From Rhodococcus sp. KBS0724 (GTDB lineage: Bacteria > Actinomycetota > Actinomycetes > Mycobacteriales > Mycobacteriaceae), in contig NZ_VCBX02000001.1 in the NCBI RefSeq assembly GCF_005938745.2, positions 1,631,501-1,695,500 on the forward strand: DNA of 64,000 nt. The letters are read 5' to 3'. A program made the position numbers and the translations under genes. Shown here one piece after another: positions 19,211 to 26,650 of the stretch (position 1 is the stretch's first letter; each line of letters opens with the position of its first letter). The notes below the pieces were generated by a model, which saw only the letters and a program-made list of their open reading frames with translations, was not told where the DNA came from and searched no databases.

Positions 19211-20169
19211 CAGTGCGCGTTGCCGCCGTCGACTGCGGCACCAATTCCATCCGCCTACTGATCGCTGATGTCGGGGCAGACGGACGATTGGTCGACGTCC
19301 GCCGTGAAATGCGGGTTGTCCGCCTCGGTCAAGGTGTCGACGCAACAGGAACTTTGGCTCCCGAAGCCATCGAACGCACACGGATCGCATTGGTCGAGTA
19401 CGCGGGCATGATCGCCGACGCCGAAGCAAGTGCCGTTCGCATGGTTGCCACCTCGGCGACGCGCGATGCATCCAACCGCGACGACTTCTTCACGATGACG
19501 CAGGAAGTGCTGGGTAGCGTGATCCCCGGCGCGGGCGCTGAGGTGATCTCCGGAGACGAGGAAGCACGACTGTCCTTCAGTGGCGCTGTGGGAGAGCTCG
19601 ATCCGTCTGAAGGCCCCTTTGTGGTGGTCGATCTCGGTGGCGGTTCCACAGAGCTGGTTCTCGGCGACTCTGCTGGTGTTCAGGCTGCGTATTCCACCGA
19701 CATCGGCTGTGTTCGGGTGACCGAACGGTGCCTGCATTCCGATCCTCCGACCGATGAACAGGTCTCCGAGGCAACAGAATTCGCGTCCGCCAAGCTTGCG
19801 GAAGCCTTCTCGGTGGTACCCATCGAGAAAGCGCGCACCTTGGTTGGTGTTGCGGGAACAATGACCACGCTTTCGGCAATTGCGCAGGACCTGCCGGACT
19901 ACGACGCAGACAAAGTGCACTTGTCCCGAATTTCCTTCGGCCGTTTGATCGACGTGTGTGAGCGACTCACCGCGATGCCACGCGCCGAGCGAGCAAATTT
20001 CGGGCCGATGCATCCCGGTCGCGTGGACGTGATCGGCGGCGGAGCGATTGTCACGACCATCCTCGCGCGAGCCTTCGAGGACAAGGCGGGAATCACAGAA
20101 CTTGTGGTCAGCGAGCACGACATCCTCGACGGTATTGCCATGTCGATCCCGCTTCGCACCGCCCAATAG
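19207..20169 (+). CDS. Ppx/GppA family exopolyphosphatase
   Basis: A 320-residue member of the ASKHA-fold Ppx/GppA family, which hydrolyses polyphosphate or pppGpp. The phosphate-1 loop AAVDCGTNSIRLLI is at the N-terminus, and VDLGGGSTELVLG with GVAGTMTTLSAIA form the phosphate-2 and adenosine regions. It is short, lacking the C-terminal HD domain of E. coli Ppx, as in M. tuberculosis Rv1026. GTG at 19207 overlaps the DUF501 stop; GTG at 19213 is an alternative. Positional orthology suggests the Ppx2 type. Confidence 0.9.
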   Translation: MTVRVAAVDCGTNSIRLLIADVGADGRLVDVRREMRVVRLGQGVDATGTLAPEAIERTRIALVEYAGMIADAEASAVRMVATSATRDASNRDDFFTMTQEVLGSVIPGAGAEVISGDEEARLSFSGAVGELDPSEGPFVVVDLGGGSTELVLGDSAGVQAAYSTDIGCVRVTERCLHSDPPTDEQVSEATEFASAKLAEAFSVVPIEKARTLVGVAGTMTTLSAIAQDLPDYDADKVHLSRISFGRLIDVCERLTAMPRAERANFGPMHPGRVDVIGGGAIVTTILARAFEDKAGITELVVSEHDILDGIAMSIPLRTAQ

Positions 20170-20268
20170 TGCTGATGGGCATCACGATCGGTGGGTCTGA
20201 TGACGATGCCTCTGAGCGCACGATAGTGTGATCCCTGTTGTTGTCGGGAAACCGGCAGCAACAGGTAG

Positions 20269-20345
20269 GCCCCCATAGCCCAATTGGCAGAGGCAACGGA
20301 CTTAAAATCCGTCAAGTGTCGGTTCAAGTCCGACTGGGGGCACCA
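20269..20345 (+). tRNA. tRNA-Leu (anticodon UAA)
   Basis: A complete cloverleaf: acceptor GCCCCCA/TGGGGGC, D-arm with AATTGGCAGA, anticodon stem ACGGA/TCCGT with loop CTTAAAA (anticodon TAA at 20303-20305), variable loop of about 5 nt, T-stem GTCGG/CCGAC with loop TTCAAGT, discriminator A and encoded CCA. The UAA anticodon decodes UUA leucine. The short variable loop is class I, unlike the long arm usual for bacterial tRNA-Leu. Its position after ppx matches the mycobacterial order as I remember it. Confidence 0.95.
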
Positions 20346-20448
20346 AAAAGACCAGCTCACCGCATGATTCGAAGCCTCGGATGTTCATCCAATTTCGCTT
20401 CGGTACGCAGAGGGTACGCAGCTCTCCGACCAGCCGATCGCACGCATT

Positions 20449-20826
20449 GTGCGCGGTGCTCGGGCAGCGTTGAATACAATGATGCAGGATTTCCACGCGA
20501 CCATCGGCCTTGAACGGCGGCGGGCAGAGCACCGATTGGCATCACTCCGCGAAGGACTCGAATCCATAATCGAAGGTTCCCGCTGGACGACTGACGACGA
20601 TGAACACGATCCCGAGGGGTCGACTATCGCGTTCGAGCGGGCCAAAATCGCGTCTCTAATTGCCGATACCGAAGCCGAATTGCGGGATTTGGATGCGGCG
20701 ACAACCCGCCTCCGGTCAGGTGAATACGGAATCTGTGAGGTCTGCCAGAAGTCGATTGCAGACGCCAGACTGGAGGCGCTACCCACTGCGCGGCAGTGCA
20801 TCGAGTGTGTGCGACGGAGTCGATGA
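20449..20826 (+). CDS. DksA/TraR-family zinc-finger protein
   Basis: A protein of about 115-125 residues with an N-terminal helical coiled-coil-like region (ERRRAEHRLASLREGLESI). The C-terminal C4 zinc finger reads GICEVCQ ... RQCIECV, with the GEYGICEVC sequence typical of DksA/TraR/YbiI proteins. Such proteins modulate RNA polymerase through its secondary channel or are of unknown role. The start is uncertain: GTG at 20449, or ATG at 20479 giving MMQDFHA; neither has a strong Shine-Dalgarno site. It lies just after the tRNA gene. Confidence 0.8.
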   Translation: MRGARAALNTMMQDFHATIGLERRRAEHRLASLREGLESIIEGSRWTTDDDEHDPEGSTIAFERAKIASLIADTEAELRDLDAATTRLRSGEYGICEVCQKSIADARLEALPTARQCIECVRRSR

Positions 20827-21163
20827 CGGTTTAGCGCGTGTATCCGGCATCGAGAAGACTGTCGTGCTCCCGGGTAGCTGGAGTCTTGATTTGACGACTG
20901 TGCCCCGAGTTGGACTCCGAAACAAGCGCATTCGGTCAAATCGAATGAGTTGGTCGACGCCGTACTTCGCCCACCAACTATCGCATCGTCAAGACGTCTC
21001 GGCGATGCTGTAACTGTCGTTTCCGGCCAGGCCGGCCGCTGTTGGTGAGCGGCCCCTGTAGCACGGATCAACGTCGAGCAGTCGTGGCGTCCGCACAGTC
21101 GCCGCCCGCATTGCGGGTTGGCCATTCCAGTTCGAGTCGCCACCGAAACCAGTGGTGGGTCGG
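20827..21163. other. Intergenic stretch, nothing recognised
   Basis: No open frame here has coding character that I trust, and I see no hairpin, tRNA or repeat. It may contain remnants, as it lies between two accessory-looking genes. The convergent DUF3703 gene ends at 21164. Confidence 0.4.
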
Positions 21164-21511
21164 CTAAGTCGAATTGGTGAGAAGGTTGGCCAGATGATCC
21201 GGTATCGGCATCGGTGTCGTGAGCCCAGCAGTAGTGCGTCCGGTGTTGCCGGAGGGGTAGCGGCGCAGAGCGGAACCGGGCGCAGCAACAACGATCCGCA
21301 CGAGTTGACCTCGAGCTTCACTCCAGTCACGTTGTCGCACTGCGAGAGTGAGCATCGCGATGTGATTGCGCGTATGTGGCCACGGGTAGGGCTGCGCCAA
21401 GATGTGCGCCTGCTCGAGGTGAATCCATTTCTGTGCGTCGTCGCTGGTAGTTCCGACGTCGTACATTTCGGCGTTGTACGCGGCGCGAATACGCTCGGGC
21501 ATCCTTGTCAT
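21164..21511 (-). CDS. DUF3703 family protein
   Basis: A 115-residue protein. The blocks RIRAAYNAEM, HLEQAHILAQPYPWPHTRNHIAML, QLVRIVVAAPGSALRRYPSGNTG and PMPIPDHLANLL match the pattern I know as DUF3703. ATG at 21511 has AAGGAA upstream. The conserved His and Trp residues could bind metal or heme, but the function is unknown. It is transcribed toward the zinc-finger gene and is not part of an obvious operon. Confidence 0.82.
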   Translation of the reverse strand: MTRMPERIRAAYNAEMYDVGTTSDDAQKWIHLEQAHILAQPYPWPHTRNHIAMLTLAVRQRDWSEARGQLVRIVVAAPGSALRRYPSGNTGRTTAGLTTPMPIPDHLANLLTNST

Positions 21512-21573
21512 GACGGGTTCCTTCGTTCGGATTCGACTGTGTGGTGTTCGCGCCGCGTGTGCAGTCAGACGCT

Positions 21574-22092
21574 CTAGCTGCCGAACTGGCTCAGTACGCC
21601 GTCGAGCAGGCCCTTGATGAGTGCGGACGGGTCAAGCGAACCGGTAGCCGGCGGAGTGGTGCTGGTGACGGTGACGCGGACCGATGCGATGGGGTCCTGG
21701 TAGTCGGTGTCGCCGTCTTCCTTGCACTTGGTACGGACCTGGTATTCACCGTCGGGGAAGACGGCGGAGGTGCCGGTGCCGGAGGCGTTGGTCAGGATCT
21801 GGCCGGCGACCATGGTGTCGCCCACGACGAGGTAGCTGGAGCCGACCTTGGTGGTCGAGTCGAGGATGGTGGCGTCGGCGCGGTAGACGGTGCCCTCGCA
21901 CTTGACGAATGCCTTGGTGGTGTTGAGTCCGGTGATCGAGGTGGTGATGGTGCCTGCCCCGGCGTTTGCGTGCACGGATGCGCCGCCGGTAATTGCCGCG
22001 GAGCCGATTGCCGGGTTGACGACGAGGGCAAGTGCCGACAGGCCGGCGATGGTGCCGGCAACGGCCAGGCGGTGCCCGGTACGAGTAGCCAT
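21574..22092 (-). CDS. Secreted protein of unknown function
   Basis: A 172-residue protein with a classical signal peptide (MATRTGHRLAVAGTIAGLSA..., cleavage near IGSAAI). The mature part is Thr/Val/Gly-rich and beta-strand-like. It contains two Cys residues (KCEG and TKCKE) that could form a disulfide and ends in DPSALIKGLLDGVLSQFGS, an amphipathic helix. ATG at 22092 follows GAAGGG. No family is recognised. It is divergent from the histidine-kinase gene and could be regulated by that system. Confidence 0.75.
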   Translation of the reverse strand: MATRTGHRLAVAGTIAGLSALALVVNPAIGSAAITGGASVHANAGAGTITTSITGLNTTKAFVKCEGTVYRADATILDSTTKVGSSYLVVGDTMVAGQILTNASGTGTSAVFPDGEYQVRTKCKEDGDTDYQDPIASVRVTVTSTTPPATGSLDPSALIKGLLDGVLSQFGS

Positions 22093-22228
22093 GAATGGTG
22101 TCCCTTCGATTTGTGTGGTGACGACCGCACCTCGGCAAGTCGCACAGAATGCATCCTGGACCAGCAATACTTAGGGGACGCTGAGTTGCACTACGGATCG
22201 ACCGCATGGCGCGGCTACTGTCTGACTC

Positions 22229-23635
22229 GTGCACTCCTCACTCACTGCGTGGACCGGCCGCATTCGGCGGCGGCTCAGGCCTGTGCGTACCCGTCTGACG
22301 GTGCTGGCGACATTGCTCATGGCACTCACGTTGACTGTTGCGGCCGGGGCAGTGCTCTACGCCCTGCACCAGTCGTCGCGGCAATCCGCCGACGTGGCAA
22401 CAACTGCCCGCGCGAGGCAGATTGCGGCAGTTGTCGAGTCGAAGGGGCTCGCCGGCCTCGACGAGTCGTTGCTGACCGACAGCCGATACGTCGACATCAT
22501 CCAGGTGGTGGACGACGCTGGGCGCGTGGTGTTCAGTGGGGAGCGCTATCCGGCCGGTCCGCTCTCCTCGGGGATGAATCCTGGCGAGGAACGACGGGAA
22601 AGCGGTCTGCAAACAACCCCGGATGGCCCCCTGTATCGGGGCGCACTTATCGGTGTACTCGCTCCCGGGGGCGAACCGGTCACAGTGGAGGTCGGCGCGG
22701 CGGAGCGTCGACTCGACTCGCTCTTCCGCTTTGTTGCCGCGCTGGCTGCTGTGGTGATCCCGACCATCGTGATCGGGACAGCTGTCCTGACCTATTACTT
22801 TGTCACCCGGACACTGAAACCGGTTGACGATATTCGCAAACAGGTCGACGACATTACCGGCGGAGATCTTGATCAGCGGGTGCCGGTACCCGATACCGGG
22901 GACGAGATCGCCACTCTGGCAACCACAATGAATGCGATGCTCGACCGCATCGGCACTGCCCGAGCAGAGCAGATGCGCTTCGTGAACGACGCGTCGCACG
23001 AGCTCAACAGTCCGCTGACCACACTGGTGGGTCTGCTTGATCTGTCCCGAACAACGCAGCAGCCCATCGACCCGGATACCGTGGCGACGGTCATGATGCC
23101 TGAGGCGCTTCGGCTACAGGGAATGGTCTCGGACCTGCTGTTCCTGGCGCGCGCCGACGAGCACGGAGTGCCGTTGCGGCTGGCCGACGTTGACCTCGAC
23201 GAAGTGGTCAGCGCCGAGGTTGCACGCCTCGAAGCGTTTGGCCGCCAAACGATTACCGCGAAGATCAGCGCTGTGCGGGTGCAAGGCGACGGTGAGAAAC
23301 TTGCTCGAGTCTTGCGGAACATCGCGGACAATGCGTCCCGTCACACCCGTGACCGTCTGGACTTCGCAATAACCGTCGATGCCGATCGGCGCCACGTGAG
23401 TGTGACCGTGTCCGACAACGGGCCGGGGATTGCCGATGCCGATAAATCGCGGGTCTTGCAACGCTTTGTCCGTCTGGACACCGTCCGCGAACGCAGCAGT
23501 GGCGGTTCGGGTCTCGGTCTGGCGATTGTCGACGAGATCGTGCGGGCGCACCACGGAAGCGTCACTGTCGCAGACGCACCCGGCGGTGGGGCCGTTGTCG
23601 GATTCAGGCTCCCGGTAGCGCCGTGGGTCGACTAA
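22229..23635 (+). CDS. Two-component sensor histidine kinase (HAMP, HisKA, HATPase_c)
   Basis: A 468-residue membrane kinase. Helix 1 is at about 24-46 and the extracytoplasmic sensor at about 47-165. Helix 2 is at about 168-192, followed by HAMP (about 193-245). The H-box is VNDASHELNSPL with His257, the N-box NIADNASRHTRD, G1 DNGPGIAD and G2 GGSGLGLAIV. It phosphorylates a response regulator, almost certainly the one encoded convergently next door. Its stop overlaps the regulator's stop by 4 bp on the opposite strand, so the two are not one operon. Confidence 0.94.
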   Translation: MHSSLTAWTGRIRRRLRPVRTRLTVLATLLMALTLTVAAGAVLYALHQSSRQSADVATTARARQIAAVVESKGLAGLDESLLTDSRYVDIIQVVDDAGRVVFSGERYPAGPLSSGMNPGEERRESGLQTTPDGPLYRGALIGVLAPGGEPVTVEVGAAERRLDSLFRFVAALAAVVIPTIVIGTAVLTYYFVTRTLKPVDDIRKQVDDITGGDLDQRVPVPDTGDEIATLATTMNAMLDRIGTARAEQMRFVNDASHELNSPLTTLVGLLDLSRTTQQPIDPDTVATVMMPEALRLQGMVSDLLFLARADEHGVPLRLADVDLDEVVSAEVARLEAFGRQTITAKISAVRVQGDGEKLARVLRNIADNASRHTRDRLDFAITVDADRRHVSVTVSDNGPGIADADKSRVLQRFVRLDTVRERSSGGSGLGLAIVDEIVRAHHGSVTVADAPGGGAVVGFRLPVAPWVD

Positions 23636-24312
23636 CCTCCGCCGTCGGCTGCGAGTCGGTAGCCTACTCCGCGGATCGTCTCGATCGACTTGCATCCGAA
23701 GGGGGTGTCGATCCGTCGCCGCAGGTAGCTGACGTACACCTCCACGACGTTCTCGTCACCTCGGTAATTGATGTCCCACACGGACTGGAGGATTTCGGTT
23801 TTGGTCACGACTTCGCCTTTGCGTCGCATCAAGAACTCGAGCATTCCGAATTCCCGCGGCGCCAAAGTCAATTCGACATCTCCTCGTTTGGCGACGTGAG
23901 CTGCGGGATCGACGCTCAGCGACCCAGCAGTCAACACAACCGGCCGCTCCGGTGCGCCGCGGCGCACCAGCGCCCGCAAGCGCGCGATCAGCACGACAAA
24001 CGAGAAGGGCTTGGTCAGGTAGTCGTCAGCACCGAAATCGAAGGCGTCGGCCTGGTCGTACTCTCCGTCCTTGGCGGTCAACATCAACACGGGTGTCCAC
24101 ACACCGTCGCGACGCAATTGCCGTACCACCTCGTACCCGTTGAGGACGGGCATCATGATGTCGAGAATGACGACGTCGAAATGTTCGGTGGTCGCCTTCT
24201 CCAGTCCGGCGCGGCCGTCATGTTCCACGTCCACGACCCAGCCTTCGGCCACGAGCATCCGCCGCACAGTTTCCGCGACGTTTCGGTCGTCGTCCACCAC
24301 AAGAATTCGCAC
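23632..24312 (-). CDS. Two-component response regulator (OmpR/PhoB family)
   Basis: A 226-residue regulator. The receiver domain starts at MRILVVDDD with acidic residues 7-9, phosphoacceptor Asp51 (VVILDIMMP), the Thr of LMLTAKD, and Lys of TKPF. The C-terminal winged helix contains LAPREFGMLEFLMRR, VYVSYLRRRID and IETIRGVGYRL. GTG at 24312 gives the standard N-terminus; a longer frame to 24348 is less likely. It is encoded tail-to-tail with its probable kinase and divergently from the DtxR-family gene. Confidence 0.94.
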   Translation of the reverse strand: MRILVVDDDRNVAETVRRMLVAEGWVVDVEHDGRAGLEKATTEHFDVVILDIMMPVLNGYEVVRQLRRDGVWTPVLMLTAKDGEYDQADAFDFGADDYLTKPFSFVVLIARLRALVRRGAPERPVVLTAGSLSVDPAAHVAKRGDVELTLAPREFGMLEFLMRRKGEVVTKTEILQSVWDINYRGDENVVEVYVSYLRRRIDTPFGCKSIETIRGVGYRLAADGGG

Positions 24313-24330
24313 ACCTCTACTATCCCTGCT

Positions 24331-24361
24331 CCGATGCGGCACAACCAAAGTGCGGTATCGG
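24331..24361. promoter_or_regulatory. Imperfect dyad between response regulator and DtxR-like genes
   Basis: CCGATGCGGCAC (24331-24342) and GTGCGGTATCGG (24350-24361) form an inverted repeat with 10 of 12 pairs and a 7-nt spacer. It lies in the 104-bp divergent gap, 19 bp upstream of the response-regulator start and 55 bp upstream of the DtxR-like start. It could be an autoregulatory operator for either regulator. Confidence 0.45.
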
Positions 24362-24416
24362 AAACATCACTCGGTTCGAGCAAACTCGACTCCTGTTTGG
24401 AAAGGCGCCCGGCCGC

Positions 24417-25097
24417 GTGAAGGAAATCGTCAACACCACTGAAATGTATCTGCGCACCATCTACGACCTCAACGAGGACTGCGTCCCGGTGCGGCAATCC
24501 CGACTGATCGAACGAATGCGCCAAGCTGCGCCGACGGTATTCCAAACTGTGGCACGTATGAAACGCGCCGGTCTGGTCTCGATCGACGACGATAACCGAA
24601 TCGGACTTACCGAGGAGGGAAGCATCCGTGCCATCGAGGTCACTCGCAAACATCGACTTGCCGAGCGACTGCTCACCGACATCATCAATATGCCGGCAAC
24701 ACTCGTGCACGGGGAAGCTTGTCGTTGGCAACATGTCATGAGCGAGGCCGCCGAGCGCCGCATCGTCGACATCCTCGGTGGCCCGACTACGTCTCCGTGG
24801 GGAAACCCCATTCCAGGGTTGGAGCACTTCGGGATCACGGTTGAAAAATCCGTTGCAGCAACAAAATTGGCCGACATTTCGGAATCGACACTGCCTGTAG
24901 TCGGCATCGTCCGGTGCATCTCCGAGCATGCCCAGTCCGACCCCGAACTCATCACATTTCTGGTGAACGCCGGCGTCATTCCCGGTGCCCGCGTGACGAT
25001 TCGGCTATGCGAGAAGTCCTACGCCGTCCGAGGGCTGGACGAAATAAAGCTTCCGATGAAACTGGCCCACATTATCGATGTCGACTGCGGTACTTGA
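24417..25097 (+). CDS. DtxR/IdeR-family metal-dependent regulator paralogue
   Basis: A 226-residue three-domain protein aligning from residue 1 with IdeR (EIVNTTEMYLRTIYDL). In IdeR numbering Met10, His79, Glu83, His98, Cys102 and His106 are kept, but primary-site Glu105 is Gln (ACRWQHVMSE). In the recognition helix Pro39, Thr40 and Gln43 are kept while Ser37 is Ala and Ser42 is Phe. An SH3-like third domain is present (RVTIRLCEKSYAV...). GTG at 24417 is used. It is probably a second, divergent DtxR-type repressor rather than IdeR itself; metal and operator preference may differ. Confidence 0.9.
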   Translation: MKEIVNTTEMYLRTIYDLNEDCVPVRQSRLIERMRQAAPTVFQTVARMKRAGLVSIDDDNRIGLTEEGSIRAIEVTRKHRLAERLLTDIINMPATLVHGEACRWQHVMSEAAERRIVDILGGPTTSPWGNPIPGLEHFGITVEKSVAATKLADISESTLPVVGIVRCISEHAQSDPELITFLVNAGVIPGARVTIRLCEKSYAVRGLDEIKLPMKLAHIIDVDCGT

Positions 25098-25123
25098 TTA
25101 TTCGTTGACATCAATGCCGAAGA

Positions 25124-25297
25124 TCAATTCGGGGAATGGAATCCGTGGATGAATCCGCACGCAATCCAGCAGATTGTGGCAGCGGCGACGGTGACCCCGA
25201 TCGATGCGACGAGGTGAGCACTCGAGATCCACACCATGATCCCGAGAATGACGGCAACGATGACGATCAGTGCTGTGTCGGTTCGCTTCACCCACAT
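25124..25297 (-). CDS. Small two-helix membrane protein
   Basis: A candidate 57-residue protein starting MWVKRTDTALIVIVAVILG, with two hydrophobic segments (about 8-25 and 30-49) and a short polar tail. ATG at 25297 has GGTGA about 6 nt upstream; an in-frame GTG at 25306 is an alternative. The frame is open further upstream but that part is not hydrophobic and looks non-coding. No family is recognised. It is convergent with the DtxR-like gene, with 26 bp between stops. Confidence 0.45.
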   Translation of the reverse strand: MWVKRTDTALIVIVAVILGIMVWISSAHLVASIGVTVAAATICWIACGFIHGFHSPN

Positions 25298-25615
25298 CCG
25301 GATCACCAGTTCTGTCTTTAGAGAAGCTCGCGGAGAACTTCCTCCCTGGTACCCGTGCCGGAGAGCTGTGAAACCAGACGTGACATGGCGAAAGTGCGGC
25401 GCAGGTGCGTGACGATCGAGTGAGGCGATGCCCCGATCTCGAGGGAATCGGGGCATCACCGCCGACCGGACTAAGCACATAGCACGGCCGACCCACTAGC
25501 GGTGTCGAGTTGACCCCTCATGTCTGACCCCACAGAAATCGAGCCTAGCCAACTCGAGAGTCAAATATGGACAAATTGCGCAATAGCGGCAGCGCTTGAT
25601 TGTTTGTGTCCCTGC
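25298..25615. other. Intergenic stretch, nothing recognised
   Basis: About 320 bp separate the small membrane protein gene from the end of the TerD gene. I see no convincing coding frame, tRNA or strong hairpin. The leftward gene's promoter should lie here. Confidence 0.4.
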
Positions 25616-26293
25616 TTATTTACGCCCCGCAGACCACTGCATGCCCCAACTGTATGCGCGGTCGAGGTCGGACTGGCTGCCGTTGATGTACTGCACTTCC
25701 CGGGTAACGCTCACGCCTTGCCCGGAACTCTGGATGAAGGCGATTGCGCAGATGCGCGCCTGATTGCTCGCAGAGTCCAGTCGAACTTCCACCTGGGGGC
25801 CGCTGGTCGGTATCAGGGTGACGACGCCGTCGACGGCGGCCCAGTTGGGTGCGCCGTCGTAGATCATCGCGAAGATGAGAATCCGTCGGAAGACGCTCGG
25901 GTCGGCGAGATTGATGTGCATGTTCTCGCCGCCGGTGTTGGAACCGCTGCGATCGTCACCGTCCAACATGATGTACGGCGGGGTGTTCAACGCTCCGAAG
26001 CTGTTGCCCAGTGCCTGGACAACCCCTTTGGAGCCGTCTGCGAGTTCGTAGAGACAGCCGAGGTCAAGATCTACTGCGCCAGATCCCGCGCCGGCTAGTT
26101 TGGCCAGAAAACCCGTCTTCTTCGGGGCGGCGCCTTGTGACCAGTTGAGATTCACGCGCATGTTTCCCTGGCGTTCGCCGGCCTTGGCGAGATTGACCGT
26201 CGGTGCGGCCTTGGTCAGTGTGATCTTGCTCAGATTGACCGAGCCTGTGGGGGGCGTGGATTCCGAGGGGCGCCGGGTGTAGTCGATTGCCAT
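25616..26293 (-). CDS. TerD-family (tellurite/stress resistance) protein
   Basis: A 225-residue protein. A variable N-terminus (MAIDYTRRPSES) is followed by VNLSKITLTKAAPTVNL, the TerD-type NLNW strand, VDLDLGCLYEL, MLDGDDRSG, GENMHINL and RILIFAMIYDGA. The acidic DLDLG and DGDD residues correspond to the TerD calcium-binding site. ATG at 26293 has GAAGGA 9 nt upstream. TerD proteins are cytosolic and linked to envelope and metal stress; no other ter genes are in the window. Confidence 0.9.
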   Translation of the reverse strand: MAIDYTRRPSESTPPTGSVNLSKITLTKAAPTVNLAKAGERQGNMRVNLNWSQGAAPKKTGFLAKLAGAGSGAVDLDLGCLYELADGSKGVVQALGNSFGALNTPPYIMLDGDDRSGSNTGGENMHINLADPSVFRRILIFAMIYDGAPNWAAVDGVVTLIPTSGPQVEVRLDSASNQARICAIAFIQSSGQGVSVTREVQYINGSQSDLDRAYSWGMQWSAGRK

Positions 26294-26650
26294 CGTTGTT
26301 GTCCTTCTCTGAACCCGAAGAGTTCGATCGTGGAACCTGGTGCGCGATCTTGTGCGATTTTTGTCGTTTGATGGTCGATCAGATCCCATTGTTCCTGATG
26401 TCCGATTTTGGCGACGGTGCGGACATCTACCGAGCCTCCTCGGCCAGTGCACAAGCTGGCCGATTTCACATGATGTTGTCATGATGGCGCTCGTAGTTTG
26501 CTGACTTCGAGGCAATCGTGTGGTTTCCTACCGTAGTGCCACTTGGACGTCCATATCGATGCGCGGATTCTTGTTACGGCATAATTGCCCGATTGGTGAA
26601 AGGCTGCACATAGGTCGGTCCGCACAACGTCAGACGGGCGAGGGGGCTCG
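26294..26650. other. Divergent intergenic region between terD-like and GGDEF genes
   Basis: A 357-bp region with no convincing coding frame. It must hold promoters for both directions. CATAAT at 26580-26585 could be a -10 element for the rightward operon, but I find no matching -35. No riboswitch-like structure was recognised. Confidence 0.35.

Noticed and set aside
20269..21600. Integrated element with attachment sites at the tRNA
   Set aside because: No integrase and no second copy of the tRNA 3' end was seen in the window.
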